Source of the DNA: Brucella anthropi_A
Lineage (GTDB): Bacteria > Pseudomonadota > Alphaproteobacteria > Rhizobiales > Rhizobiaceae
Length of the DNA stretch: 64,000 nt
Reading direction: 5' to 3'
NCBI RefSeq assembly: GCF_046630315.1
Contig: NZ_LQBD01000024.1
Coordinates: 1 to 64,000, forward strand
The position numbers and the translations under genes were made by a program. Positions within the stretch are counted from its first letter, which is position 1, and every line of letters begins with the position of its first letter. The notes below the pieces were generated by a model that made no database searches, was not told the DNA's origin, and saw nothing but the letters and a program-made list of their open reading frames with translations. Shown here in pieces: positions 42,666 through 51,768 of this stretch.

Positions 42666-43859
42666 TCATCTCTCCACCAGCGCCATCTTGGCATTGAACC
42701 AGTTCATCAGGCCGGAGACGATCAGGCTGATGCCCAGATAGATCACCATCCAGATTGCCACGACCTCGACCGATTGGCCGGTCTGGTTGAGGATCGTGCC
42801 GCCGACGGCGACAAGATCGGGATAGCCGATGGCAATGGCCAGCGACGAGTTCTTGATGAGGTTGAGATATTGGCTCGACAGCGGCGGAATGATGATGCGC
42901 AGCGCCTGCGGCACGATGATGAGCCGCATCGTCTGGCCGGAGCGCAGACCCACCGCATAAGCCGCCTCGGTCTGCCCCTTGTTGACGCCCAGAACACCGG
43001 CGCGAACGGTTTCGGCAATGAAGGACGCCGTATAGAAGGAGAGCGCCAGAAACAGGGCCAGAAATTCCGGCTTGACCTGTGCGCCGCCGGTCAGATTGAA
43101 GGTTCCAAGCTTCGGCAAATCGAACGAAACCGGAAAGCCGGTCGCGATCAGCGTCAAGAGCGGCAGTCCGATGATCAGGGCGGCCGATGCGCGTATCGTG
43201 TGGAAAGGCTGTCCCGTCGCCATCTGGCGGCGTTTTGCCCAGCGCGCAATGACGACCGATGCCACGATGGCGACCACAAGCGACACGGCTAGAAGCCATG
43301 CCCCCTCGCCCCATACCGGCTTCGGCATGAAGAAGCCGCGATTGTTGAGATAGGTGCCAAGCGGCAGTGCGAAACTGTCGCGCGCCTGCGGCAGGACCGA
43401 CAGGACGCCGAAATACCAGAAGAAGATGACGAGCAGCGGCGGGATATTGCGGAAGACTTCCACATAGACCGTGCAGATCTTTCGGATCAGCCAGTTGCGC
43501 GAAAGCCGTCCGATACCGACCAGAAATCCGATGATCGACGCCGTGACGACACCGAGTGCCGCGACATAGAGCGTATTCAGAAGCCCGACCAGAAAGGCCC
43601 GGCCATAGGTTGAATCGCTGTTGTACTGAATGAGCGTCTGGCTGATGTCAAACCCGGCGCGCCCATTGAGGAAGCCGAAGCCGGACGCGATATTCGCGCG
43701 CTGCAGATTGGTGATCGTATTGCCCACGATCCAGTAGATTGCGGCAATGACCGCGCCAAAGACAATCACCTGATAAAAGATGCCGCGAACACGCGGATCG
43801 TACAGGAGCGAAGTTCCGCCGCTGTCCTGGCGACGTTCAGTTGCAGAATAGGAAGCCAT
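42666..43859 (-). CDS. aapQ: General L-amino acid ABC transporter permease AapQ
   Basis: 397 aa permease. N-terminal cytoplasmic part then about eight helices, coupling loop ETVRAGVLGVNKGQTEAAYAVGLRSGQ. AGGAAA lies before ATG 43859. It is separated from aapJ by 295 nt containing a small hairpin, and overlaps aapM. Confidence 0.94.
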   Translation of the reverse strand: MASYSATERRQDSGGTSLLYDPRVRGIFYQVIVFGAVIAAIYWIVGNTITNLQRANIASGFGFLNGRAGFDISQTLIQYNSDSTYGRAFLVGLLNTLYVAALGVVTASIIGFLVGIGRLSRNWLIRKICTVYVEVFRNIPPLLVIFFWYFGVLSVLPQARDSFALPLGTYLNNRGFFMPKPVWGEGAWLLAVSLVVAIVASVVIARWAKRRQMATGQPFHTIRASAALIIGLPLLTLIATGFPVSFDLPKLGTFNLTGGAQVKPEFLALFLALSFYTASFIAETVRAGVLGVNKGQTEAAYAVGLRSGQTMRLIIVPQALRIIIPPLSSQYLNLIKNSSLAIAIGYPDLVAVGGTILNQTGQSVEVVAIWMVIYLGISLIVSGLMNWFNAKMALVER

Positions 43860-44154
43860 ATGTTTCCTGTGCCTCTCGGCTGGCGCCATCGTCCCCGAAC
43901 AGAAAAAGCGGCCCGCATGGCGAGGCATTTTCTGAAAGCGTGGCATCGGATGCCGAACCGTTCGGTCCTGCTGTCGGCCTGTTCGGGCTCGTTTCGAGCC
44001 TGCGGCCTGCAAGACGCGGGTGAATTCCAAAGAGCAGCCTGCCAGCGACAAGACCCGAATGCAGGGTCGGCGGTAAACGGACAAACTGCGGAGTCGACAA
44101 ATCCGGCGGATGCTGCTGCACCCGCCCGATAGTCAGTCTGAAGAGCAAGGCCCG
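43860..44154. other. Long aapJ-aapQ intercistronic region with hairpin
   Basis: A 6-bp hairpin GGCTCG-TTT-CGAGCC lies at 43986-44000. Long spacers of this kind after binding-protein genes often lower expression of the permease genes. No gene is seen. Confidence 0.5.
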
Positions 44155-45186
44155 TTAACGCACGGGGATGCCATATTGCAGGCCGCCCTTGTTCCATTGG
44201 GCGTTGAGGCCGCGTGCAATCTTGAGCGGGCTGCCGGAGCCGATATTGCGCTCGAAAATTTCACCGTAATTGCCGACGCCCTTGACGATCTTCACCACCC
44301 AGTCCTTGTCGAGGCCGAGATCGGTGCCGATCTTGGTGTCCGCTTCCACGCCGAGAAGACGCTTGATGTCCGGATTGTCGGACTTCTTCATCTCGTCGAC
44401 ATTGGCCTGCGTGATGCCGTATTCCTCGGCATTGAGCAGCGCATTGTGCGTCCAGCGGACGACATCCGCCCATTTGGCGTCGCCCTGGCGAACGGTCAGA
44501 CCAAACGGCTCCTTGGAGATGATTTCCGGCAGGATGACGTGGTCATCCGGGTTGGCAAGCGCCAGACGAACCCCGTAGAGGCTGGACTGGTCGGTCGTAT
44601 AGGCATCGCAACGGCCGGAATCATATGCGGCATTGGCTTCCTCGATCTTCTCGAAGACGACCGGATTGTACTCCATCTTGTTGGCGCGGAAATAGTCGGC
44701 CATGTTCAGCTCGGTCGTCGTGCCGGCCTGAACGCAGATGGATGCGCCGGAAAGCTGCAATGCGGAATTGATGCCCGACAGCTTCTTCGAATTGATCATG
44801 AAGCCCTGGCCGTCGAAATAGTTGATGCCGGCAAAATCGAGGCCGAGCGCGGTATCGCGGCTGATGGTCCAGGTCGTGTTGCGGATGAGGACATCCACTT
44901 CACCGGACTGAAGCGCCGTAAAACGCTCCTTGGCGTTCAGCGGGGTGAACTTCACCTTGGTCGGATCGCCGAAAATCGCAGACGCCACGGCGCGGCAATA
45001 ATCCACGTCGAAGCCGGACCACTCCCCCTTGTCGTTCGGCGAAGCAAAGCCCAGCAGGCCCGTATTCACGCCGCATTGCAGAAAACCTTTCGCCTTCACA
45101 TCCGAAAGCGTGTCTGCGGATGCTCCCGAAGCGACGCCAAACAGCGCCGCCGCACCCAATACACCCGTCATAAGAGTTTTTTTCAT
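44155..45186 (-). CDS. aapJ: General L-amino acid ABC transporter substrate-binding protein
   Basis: 343 aa periplasmic binding protein. The signal ends SGASA-DT near residue 24. Family 3 marks include GFLQCGVNTGLLGFASPNDKGEW, FDVDYCRAVASAIFGDP, and the Arg in IRNTTWTISRD that holds the amino-acid carboxylate. It is first gene of aapJQMP. Confidence 0.95.
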   Translation of the reverse strand: MKKTLMTGVLGAAALFGVASGASADTLSDVKAKGFLQCGVNTGLLGFASPNDKGEWSGFDVDYCRAVASAIFGDPTKVKFTPLNAKERFTALQSGEVDVLIRNTTWTISRDTALGLDFAGINYFDGQGFMINSKKLSGINSALQLSGASICVQAGTTTELNMADYFRANKMEYNPVVFEKIEEANAAYDSGRCDAYTTDQSSLYGVRLALANPDDHVILPEIISKEPFGLTVRQGDAKWADVVRWTHNALLNAEEYGITQANVDEMKKSDNPDIKRLLGVEADTKIGTDLGLDKDWVVKIVKGVGNYGEIFERNIGSGSPLKIARGLNAQWNKGGLQYGIPVR

Positions 45187-45639
45187 CTGGCCTGCAACCT
45201 TTTTTGTTCCCTGGAGAGCGCGGAGCCGTCGGCCCGCAGCGCCTCTTGTTGCTTTGTTTTTGCATAAACCCGTTGGAAAAGCCGCGTGACCTCCCAAGCC
45301 CATGCCGTACAGCAGGCTGCCCCTCGCCCGAGACCTTGAAGCCGGTCTTCGATTGTTTTTTGAGCACAGTGACAACCTGTCGCCTTCACACGTCTTATCG
45401 AAGGCGAATTTTTGCCTTTGGTCAAGGCTTTAACGCAGCCCGGCAAACAGGCTTTTCCAAAGGATGAGGGAGAAATATTCAAAAATTTACACGGTTTCCC
45501 GATTTCTGGGTAGCGATTATCTTTCGCGCCGCCTATGGGACGGACCAGGCGGGAAAATGAATATAATTCAATTAATACAATGATTTACGCCATACTACCA
45601 TACCAGATATGTACAGCTGAAGACAACCGTTGATGGAAA
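45187..45639. other. aapJ upstream region and spacer to the PAP2 gene
   Basis: No gene recognised. The stretch 45540-45610 is AT-rich. The aapJ promoter is expected here; no known RNA motif was identified. Confidence 0.4.
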
Positions 45640-46407
45640 TCAAATGCGGGGCATAGCGCTTTCTTCATCCAAAGAAAAAATAATATTTCGCGTCGCCATG
45701 TAGCGGGCGACCCACCATGTCACCACGATACCGATGGTCAGCCCCGCAACCACGTCGGTCGGATAATGCGCGCCGGCGGCAAGCCTGCTGATGCCGAAGA
45801 GAAGGCCGATGAGGACTGTCAGGATGCGCCAGCGCGGCAGGAATATCCACAGCGAGACCATCATGATGCCCGCCATCATGGAATGGCCGGACGGGAAGCT
45901 TTCATAAAGGAACTCGCCCTTGAAGGGCGAGAACGAAGCCGCGCCCACCGCATCGAGGAGAAACGGACGCGCACGGCCTATGGCAAGCTTGCCGATTTCG
46001 ACCGGGATGCTTGCGACAACGATCGAGGTCAGCACGAGCGTCGCCCAGCCATGCAGCGTCACGCACCATGATCGGGCACGGGCGCGCAATTGCGGCGAGA
46101 GCAATATCGCGGTGACGAGCCAGACGAGCAGGCCGATTGCCAGCCAGACCACGGTGCGAATCGCATCCGTCACCGTGCGCAGGAATTCCATGATGAAACT
46201 GGTGCTCTTAGCCGTGACGCGAACGATATCGGCATCCCACAGATGCAGCACCAGAAGGACGAATGGCAAAAGCACGACGATTGCCGTCATTTCCAGCGTC
46301 CAGGAGGATGGCGCGCCCTTGCAGGCCGGGCGCAGGAGCGCCCGCAGGAGTTCCAGCGCGGCGCGAAAGGGATAAAGAAGAATGCTTCCCGTATTTGACG
46401 CCGCCAT
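45640..46407 (-). CDS. PAP2 family membrane phosphatase
   Basis: 255 aa with about six helices. The three-part acid phosphatase motif is complete: KLAIGRARP, then PSGHSMM, then SRLAAGAHYPTDV. Such enzymes dephosphorylate lipids, including undecaprenyl pyrophosphate or phosphatidate, at the periplasmic face. The specific substrate cannot be told. Its 5' end is divergent from metC. Confidence 0.88.
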   Translation of the reverse strand: MAASNTGSILLYPFRAALELLRALLRPACKGAPSSWTLEMTAIVVLLPFVLLVLHLWDADIVRVTAKSTSFIMEFLRTVTDAIRTVVWLAIGLLVWLVTAILLSPQLRARARSWCVTLHGWATLVLTSIVVASIPVEIGKLAIGRARPFLLDAVGAASFSPFKGEFLYESFPSGHSMMAGIMMVSLWIFLPRWRILTVLIGLLFGISRLAAGAHYPTDVVAGLTIGIVVTWWVARYMATRNIIFSLDEESAMPRI

Positions 46408-46621
46408 AATGGAAATATCCCTTCACAAACATCCCGGATCGCGCGAGGTTGCATCCGGCACGCGCGCATCCTATCCAATTATTCAAAGTTTTCGCCGCAA
46501 ACGGAATCGCAGATCTTTTTGCCGCAGCCGACCTTGGCGCGACCGGGCAAAATCCCCTCTTTCGAGAAGCGGCGGACGAGAATCAGTGGGATAGCATGCA
46601 ACATGATCTGGAGGCATTTTC

Positions 46622-47797
46622 GTGACTAAGCAGCAGGGCAAGACGCAGCAGGGGGAGCTGGGCATGAACACACGGCTCGCTCACGACGGTTATCAGCCGC
46701 GCGATTATCATGGTTTCGTCAATCCGCCGGTTGTGCGCGCCTCGACCGTGCTTTTCCCGGATGCGGAAACGATGGCGACCGGCAACCAGAAATACACCTA
46801 TGGCACGCGCGGCACGCCGACCAGCGATGCGCTTTGCAAGGCCATCGATGCGCTGGAAGGCTCTGCGGGAACGGTCTGCGTGCCGTCCGGGCTTGCGGCG
46901 GTCACGGTTCCGCTGCTCGCCTTCCTGTCGCCGGGCGATCATGCGCTGTTCGTCGATTCGATCTATAATCCCACCCGCCATTTTGCCGATACGATCCTCA
47001 AGCGCATGGGCGTGGAGGTGGAATATTACGATCCCGAGATCGGCTCCGGCATCGCGGCGCTGATGCGCCCGAACACCAGGGTCGTGTTCACGGAATCGCC
47101 AGCGTCGAACACATTCGAGATGCAGGATATTCCGGCCATTGCCGAAGAAGCGCACAAGGGTGGCGCCATCGTCATGATGGACAATACCTGGGCGACGCCG
47201 CTTTACTTCAGGGCGCTCGATTTCGGCGTGGATATTTCCATCCATGCCGCGACCAAATATCCGTCCGGCCACGCCGATATTCTGTTCGGCACGGTTTCGG
47301 CCAATGAAAAATGCTGGCCGCAGCTTCTGGAAACGCACGGCACGCTTGGCCTGTGCACCTCGGCTGACGACACATACCAGATCCTGCGCGGCCTGCGCAC
47401 CATGGGCGTGCGGCTGGAGCATCACCGCAAAAGCGCGCTGGAAATCGCCCGCTGGCTGGAAAGCCATCCGGCCGTCGGCCGCGTTCTGCATCCGGCACTG
47501 GAAAGCCATCCGGGCCATGCAATCTGGAAGCGGGATTTCTCCGGCTCGTCGGGCATTTTCTCCATCGTGCTCGCAGGCGGCGGGCAGAAGGAAGCCCATG
47601 CCTTCCTCGATGCGCTGGAGATTTTCGGCCTTGGCTATTCCTGGGGCGGTTATGAGAGCCTCGCGGTCCATGTCCGCCTCGATGACCGGACCGTCGCCAA
47701 GGGCGACTATCCCGGACCTGTGATCCGGCTCCAGATCGGCCTGGAAGACGTGGCGGACCTGATCGCCGACCTCGAAAAAGGCTTTGCCGCAATCTGA
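46622..47797 (+). CDS. metC: Cystathionine beta-lyase
   Basis: 391 aa from GTG 46622 (GGAGG 7 nt upstream), or 377 aa from ATG 46664 (GGGGGAG 6 nt upstream); both sites are good. PLP enzyme of the Cys/Met metabolism family: TYGTRGTPTSDAL, DNTWATPLYFRAL, and the PLP Lys in HAATKYPSGHADIL. It splits cystathionine to homocysteine, pyruvate and ammonia in methionine synthesis. Confidence 0.9.
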   Translation: MTKQQGKTQQGELGMNTRLAHDGYQPRDYHGFVNPPVVRASTVLFPDAETMATGNQKYTYGTRGTPTSDALCKAIDALEGSAGTVCVPSGLAAVTVPLLAFLSPGDHALFVDSIYNPTRHFADTILKRMGVEVEYYDPEIGSGIAALMRPNTRVVFTESPASNTFEMQDIPAIAEEAHKGGAIVMMDNTWATPLYFRALDFGVDISIHAATKYPSGHADILFGTVSANEKCWPQLLETHGTLGLCTSADDTYQILRGLRTMGVRLEHHRKSALEIARWLESHPAVGRVLHPALESHPGHAIWKRDFSGSSGIFSIVLAGGGQKEAHAFLDALEIFGLGYSWGGYESLAVHVRLDDRTVAKGDYPGPVIRLQIGLEDVADLIADLEKGFAAI

Positions 47798-47820
47798 GAG
47801 CCTGTTCCAAAAGTCGCCCT

Positions 47821-47970
47821 GTGTGGCTGCAAATGGCAATTTTTTGCGTTCCGGTGCTCATGTAGCTTTCTCAGACGCATAGTCTTATCCGAAAAGTCTG
47901 CAACTTTTCGGGACTATGCTTGGAAGTACGTTGCGCTCCGGTACTCGAAAATCACCATTTTCGCACACAC
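47821..47970. repeat. Imperfect long palindromic element downstream of metC
   Basis: The left arm 47821-47863 (GTGTGGCTGCAAATGG...TTCCGGTGCTCATGTA) and the inverse of 47925-47970 (GTGTGTGCGAAAATGG...TACCGGAGCGCAACGTAC) are similar. The centre is a hairpin GCATAGTC..CCGAAAAGT/ACTTTTCGG..GACTATGC (47877-47919). Confidence 0.65.
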
Positions 47971-48181
47971 ATGCCGCTTTTTGATTCAGGCTCTGAAGAC
48001 CTTTACTTTCGGCATGGTCCGGCCGGCCCCGTTTCACGCAGGCCGGATCATGTTATAATTAGAAAATACTAATAATAATATTGCCGCCAATATTTAAGCC
48101 CCATGGAAGTAATTATTAATATAATCGAAATAGCTACACTGTTTCGATCACGGTAAAGACTGGAATTCATGGGGAACGGCC
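47971..48181. other. AT-rich upstream region of the receptor-like gene
   Basis: No gene. 48050-48130 is very AT-rich and likely contains the promoter for the gene starting at 48182. Confidence 0.4.
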
Positions 48182-49285
48182 TTGTCTTTGACGCCAGTAA
48201 AAAACTTCATCAATCGCAGATTATGCGCATCTGTCCTCGCTCTCCTTCTGGTGGCGGTTGCATCCGTCGCACATGCCCAGCAAACGCCCCGGCCCGTGCA
48301 GGTGGGCGTCTATGTCAGCGAGCCATTCGTCAACAAGCAGGGCGATGCCTATTCCGGCATGGCGATCGATATCTGGCAGGATATTGCCGCGCGCATGAAC
48401 CTGGCCTCGCAATATGTGGAGTATCCCAACTATGCCGAACTGGTGAAAGCCGTTTCGGAAAACAAGGTGGATGCCGCCGTCACCAACCTGACGATCACGG
48501 AACAGCGCGCCCAGATCGTGGATTTCACCCATCCCTGGTTCGATGCGGGCCTGCGCATCATGGTGCACACACAGGCCGGAACCGGCTGGGACGACCTTAT
48601 CAACCGTCTCGACGATGCCGGGCATCTGGTGACTTATGCCTGGATTCTGGGCATTCTCCTTGCCTCCACCATTGTGCTGACCATTTTCGACAGACGGTTC
48701 GACGAGGCTTTTCCGAAGCGCTGGCGCGAGGGGCTGGCGGAGAACTTCTATCACGTCGTCTCGATTGCCACCTCAGGCAAGACCTCGCGCAAGAACCTGT
48801 TCGGCTGGATGGGGCGCATCTGGCAGACATTCTGGATGGTGTTCGGCATTGCGATCATCGCCTACCTGACCTCGTCGATCACAAGCGTCATGACCGCCGC
48901 GCATATCAGCAACAACATTTCGAACCTGTCCGACCTGCAAGGAAAATCCGTCGGCGTGCGCGCGGGCAGCGTCGCCGAACAGTTCCTGAAATCCCGCTCC
49001 ATCGCGACGGTTCCCTTCGACCATATGCCGGAAGCCGTCGGCGCGCTCGTCAATGATGAGATTGCAGCCATCGTCGGCGATGGGCCGGTTCTGGAATATT
49101 ATGCCCACCAGCACGCCGACCAGCCGGTCGATCTGGTCGGCAATATATTCAGCCCCGATAAATATGGCTTTGCCTTTCCACGCCAGAGCGAGCTTGTCAA
49201 ACCCGCCTCGGTCGCCATTCTCAGCGCGCACGAGGATGAAGAGATCGCCCGGCTGAAAGCCAGATATTTCGGCCCCGAAAACTGA
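48182..49285 (+). CDS. Prokaryotic ionotropic glutamate receptor-like channel protein
   Basis: 367 aa. Signal peptide 1-32 (AHA-QQ); binding lobe S1 about 38-130 with the ligand-type Arg109 in TNLTITEQRAQIVDFTHPWF; helix M1 149-170; pore-loop region 183-205; helix M3 211-236; binding lobe S2 about 250-340 with Asp300 in IVGDGPVLEYY. A solute-binding domain split by a helix-loop-helix pore is the layout of GluR0-type channels. The loop reads VVSIATSGKTSRKN rather than the TVGYG potassium filter. The start is TTG 48182 with GGGGAACGG upstream. Confidence 0.82.
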   Translation: MSLTPVKNFINRRLCASVLALLLVAVASVAHAQQTPRPVQVGVYVSEPFVNKQGDAYSGMAIDIWQDIAARMNLASQYVEYPNYAELVKAVSENKVDAAVTNLTITEQRAQIVDFTHPWFDAGLRIMVHTQAGTGWDDLINRLDDAGHLVTYAWILGILLASTIVLTIFDRRFDEAFPKRWREGLAENFYHVVSIATSGKTSRKNLFGWMGRIWQTFWMVFGIAIIAYLTSSITSVMTAAHISNNISNLSDLQGKSVGVRAGSVAEQFLKSRSIATVPFDHMPEAVGALVNDEIAAIVGDGPVLEYYAHQHADQPVDLVGNIFSPDKYGFAFPRQSELVKPASVAILSAHEDEEIARLKARYFGPEN

Positions 49286-49306
49286 TGCGCCAGACGCGGA
49301 AAAGAT

Positions 49307-49336
49307 GAAAAAAGGCGGCCACCGGTCGCCTTTTTA
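49307..49336. terminator. Bidirectional terminator
   Basis: AAAAAGGCG/CGCCTTTTT (49309-49317 with 49327-49335) between the receptor-like gene and the convergent RcnB-like gene. Confidence 0.88.
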
Positions 49337-49349
49337 TCTGCGTATGATT

Positions 49350-49688
49350 CTACCGGCCCGCCACGATGGACGAGATGATGCCGGTGGCGATGCCGATCAG
49401 CATATAATCATTGTTGACCTTGACCCAGTGATAGCCGCGTGGCGGCTTGCGCAGCCGGTAGCTCGAATAGTTGTTTACCACATGACCGCGATAGTTCGGC
49501 GGCAGGCGATTGCCCTTCTTCCAGCTCTGGTGACGGCGATTGTCATATTTGCGCGCGTCATATTTCGGGCCGCCCTTGTGCATCTGGCCATGCGACGGCT
49601 TGCCCTGATGCGCGGGATAGGGCTGCGCCATCGCAGCCGACGCCGCAAGAAGGGAAAAGGCGGTAAGCGCAATAACGATCGGCTTCAT
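49350..49688 (-). CDS. RcnB family periplasmic protein
   Basis: 112 aa. Signal ends AMA-QP near residue 21; a basic, Gly/His/Tyr-rich linker follows, then the RcnB-like segment LPPNYRGHVVNNYSSYRLRKPPRGYHWVKVNNDYMLI. In E. coli RcnB modulates nickel/cobalt export, but most family members have no known role. AAGGAAG precedes ATG 49688. Confidence 0.8.
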   Translation of the reverse strand: MKPIVIALTAFSLLAASAAMAQPYPAHQGKPSHGQMHKGGPKYDARKYDNRRHQSWKKGNRLPPNYRGHVVNNYSSYRLRKPPRGYHWVKVNNDYMLIGIATGIISSIVAGR

Positions 49689-49884
49689 ATCGACTTCCTT
49701 TGTCATGTTCGATGCGGCAACAATGCGCCCGCCCATATGAATGCCAAGTGAATGCTCCCATTAAATAATTGTAATGCTTTCAGCGCCATAGCCGGAAACG
49801 GCGCACATGCATTTCCCCTCGGGCTAAAATGCGCTAGGAAGAGCCGAATTTCCCCGAAGCCGGGCAATGCCAGAGGACGAGATC

Positions 49885-49977
49885 ATGATGAACTGGGTAT
49901 TCATTCTGCAAGGCGTTATCGCAGTCGGCCTGGCTGTGCTTGCCGTTGCGGTCATCCTGCGTCACCGCCGTCACTGA
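49885..49977 (+). CDS. Tiny single-pass membrane protein (30 aa)
   Basis: ATGATG start, 30 residues: MMNWVFILQGVIAVG... one hydrophobic helix ending in RHRRH, stop TGA. AGAGGA lies 7 nt upstream of the first ATG. A single helix with a basic cytoplasmic tail and a proper ribosome site argue for a real small protein. Function unknown. Confidence 0.6.
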   Translation: MMNWVFILQGVIAVGLAVLAVAVILRHRRH

Positions 49978-50088
49978 CGCTGTCCCGGCCCTGCGATATT
50001 TTTGCAGAATTGGGCCGGGGTCGACGCAACCGAATTTGGAACCAATCGTTTAAGCCTTATCGCACATTACCAGGGAGAGGAGACAGGG

Positions 50089-50337
50089 ATGAGGAAAGTA
50101 GCACTTGGACTGGTGGCCTTGCTCGCGGTCACCGGTTGTACGACGACGGAAAAGGACCTTTCCATCGGCACAGGCGCCGGCGCCATCATCGGCGGCATCG
50201 CAGGCGGTGGACGCGGCGCGCTGATCGGCGCGGGTGCGGGCGCCTTGGGTGGCCTGCTCGTGCGTGAGCTGCGCAACGGCAATTGCCAATATCGCGATCG
50301 CCATGGCCGCATCTATGTGGCCCGTTGCAGGCGATAG
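50089..50337 (+). CDS. Glycine-zipper outer membrane lipoprotein
   Basis: 82 aa. Lipobox AVTGC with Cys17, then a glycine-zipper (GTGAGAIIGGIAGGGRGALI) and a basic C-terminal piece (NCQYRDRHGRIYVARCRR). It resembles the YMGG/17-kDa-type small lipoproteins. GGAGAGGAGA precedes the ATG. Confidence 0.82.
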   Translation: MRKVALGLVALLAVTGCTTTEKDLSIGTGAGAIIGGIAGGGRGALIGAGAGALGGLLVRELRNGNCQYRDRHGRIYVARCRR

Positions 50338-50356
50338 CCCCGGATGAAGCCTGAAG

Positions 50357-50383
50357 AAAGCGCCGGTTCTCCGGCGCTTTTTC
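50357..50383 (+). terminator. Terminator of the glycine-zipper lipoprotein gene
   Basis: Perfect 10-bp stem AAAGCGCCGG/CCGGCGCTTT followed by TT. Confidence 0.9.
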
Positions 50384-50475
50384 GTGTTCGCCCCCTCGCC
50401 CGGCCTGCCCCGGCTGGAACCTTCATTCGCCGATTTCGTTTTGGAAGCAATAGGGACAATTCAGGGAGAACTCCG

Positions 50476-50967
50476 ATGAAGCTTGCTCTCAAAGCCGCCC
50501 TCGTAGCCTTGGGCGTATTTGCGGCGGGCGCGGCGCAGGCAGCGAACGCCATATCCACCGCCAACCTCAACATCCGCACCGGCCCCGGCACGCGCTATGC
50601 TACGCTGGGCTCTATTCCCAGCGGCGCGCCCGTCACCGTGCGCGGCTGCACATCCGGCTATGGCTGGTGCCAGGTCAGCTATGGCCCAACCTTCGGCTGG
50701 GCATCGTCGCGTTATCTGGCATTCCGGGAGGGCGGATCCCGCGGTTATTCCGATGATTTCGGCCGCAACGCCGCGCTGATCGGCATTCCGCTGATCGCTG
50801 GCGTTGCGATTGGCGCCGCACTCAACGACCGTGACGATCACTGGCGTCGCGACCGGTACTACCGGCACCGGCACTGGAACCGCGGTGGATGGCGCGACCG
50901 CCCCGGCTATTATCGGCCACGGGTCCATATGAGACACCGTGTTCCGGATGGTCCGCACGGACAGTAA
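50476..50967 (+). CDS. Secreted SH3 domain protein
   Basis: 163 aa. Signal peptide ends AQA-AN near residue 22; bacterial SH3 domain at 25-85 (STANLNIRTGPGTRYATLGSIPSG, GWCQVSYGPTFGWASSRYL); then a membrane-like glycine/isoleucine stretch and an Arg/His/Tyr-rich tail. SH3 domains of this type bind peptidoglycan. AGGGAGA precedes the ATG. Confidence 0.85.
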   Translation: MKLALKAALVALGVFAAGAAQAANAISTANLNIRTGPGTRYATLGSIPSGAPVTVRGCTSGYGWCQVSYGPTFGWASSRYLAFREGGSRGYSDDFGRNAALIGIPLIAGVAIGAALNDRDDHWRRDRYYRHRHWNRGGWRDRPGYYRPRVHMRHRVPDGPHGQ

Positions 50968-50980
50968 TCGCCGAAAACCC

Positions 50981-51018
50981 AAAACGCCGCGGAATGTTTC
51001 GCGGCGTTCTTTCATTTT
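50981..51018 (+). terminator. Terminator of the SH3 protein gene
   Basis: AACGCCGCG/CGCGGCGTT followed by CTTTCATTTT. Confidence 0.85.
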
Positions 51019-51167
51019 CCTCTTCAGGGCATATTTCGATCCGACTGACCGTCAATCGGGCCCCGCCATATCCAGGCCAGACGCTGGCAATCATCATGAA
51101 GGACGGGAAGAGTTACACCGAAAACAGGGTGCGCGTTTCCGGCAGCAGGCGCAGGCGGTGTCCCGCA

Positions 51168-51198
51168 GAAAAGCCCCCGCGCCGATTTGGCGAGGGCC
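51168..51198 (-). terminator. Terminator of the PepSY-like protein gene
   Basis: Imperfect stem GCCCtCGCC/GGCGcGGGGGC on the minus strand followed by TTTTCT. Confidence 0.7.
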
Positions 51199-51209
51199 CA
51201 TCTGGCGTT

Positions 51210-51536
51210 TTATTCCACTTCCAGCACGTCGCCGGTGCGACGGTCGATAACCACGCGCATATCGTCGCCGCGCCTGTCTGCGCCGCGCACGACGATTACG
51301 TTTCTGCGCCGAGACACGTCGTCAACGTCACGCATTCCTTCCCGATAGGCTATGCGCGCGGCCTGTCTCTCGCTGATTTCATGGCGGCGCATCGGCCTGT
51401 GATCGCGATCCCCGTCCGGGTTGACCTGAATGCCGTTCGGACCAATCTCGATGCTTTGCGCATTTGCGGGAGCAACTGAAATCAGCGACGCCAACACGAC
51501 CGCCGCAATTGCAGAAAACTTGTACATGGCCTTCAT
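51210..51536 (-). CDS. Small secreted PepSY-like protein
   Basis: 108 aa. Signal ends ANA-QS near residue 27; the mature part has SERQAARIAYREGMRDVDDVSRRRNVIVVRG and VVIDRRTGDVLEVE, typical of PepSY-related periplasmic modules (helix followed by beta hairpin). No partner is evident. ATG 51536 and ATG 51527 are both possible. Confidence 0.72.
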   Translation of the reverse strand: MKAMYKFSAIAAVVLASLISVAPANAQSIEIGPNGIQVNPDGDRDHRPMRRHEISERQAARIAYREGMRDVDDVSRRRNVIVVRGADRRGDDMRVVIDRRTGDVLEVE

Positions 51537-51768
51537 CCACCTTTGCTTCGCGCCCCGCCGTGGGGATTAACCAACAGTCCCCCTGACGGTTCCTCCGGCA
51601 GCGGTCAACTCACTTAACGGCGCGAATTTCTCGTGATTGAGTGCGGGCGGGACGACAGCAATGCCCTGATTGCCACGTCAAGCTCTGGGGGAATTCTATT
51701 CGTTGCAGCAAATGGAACAGCAGTGAAACTCAAAGAGGATCACGCCCGGACATAGGGCTGCCATTTCT

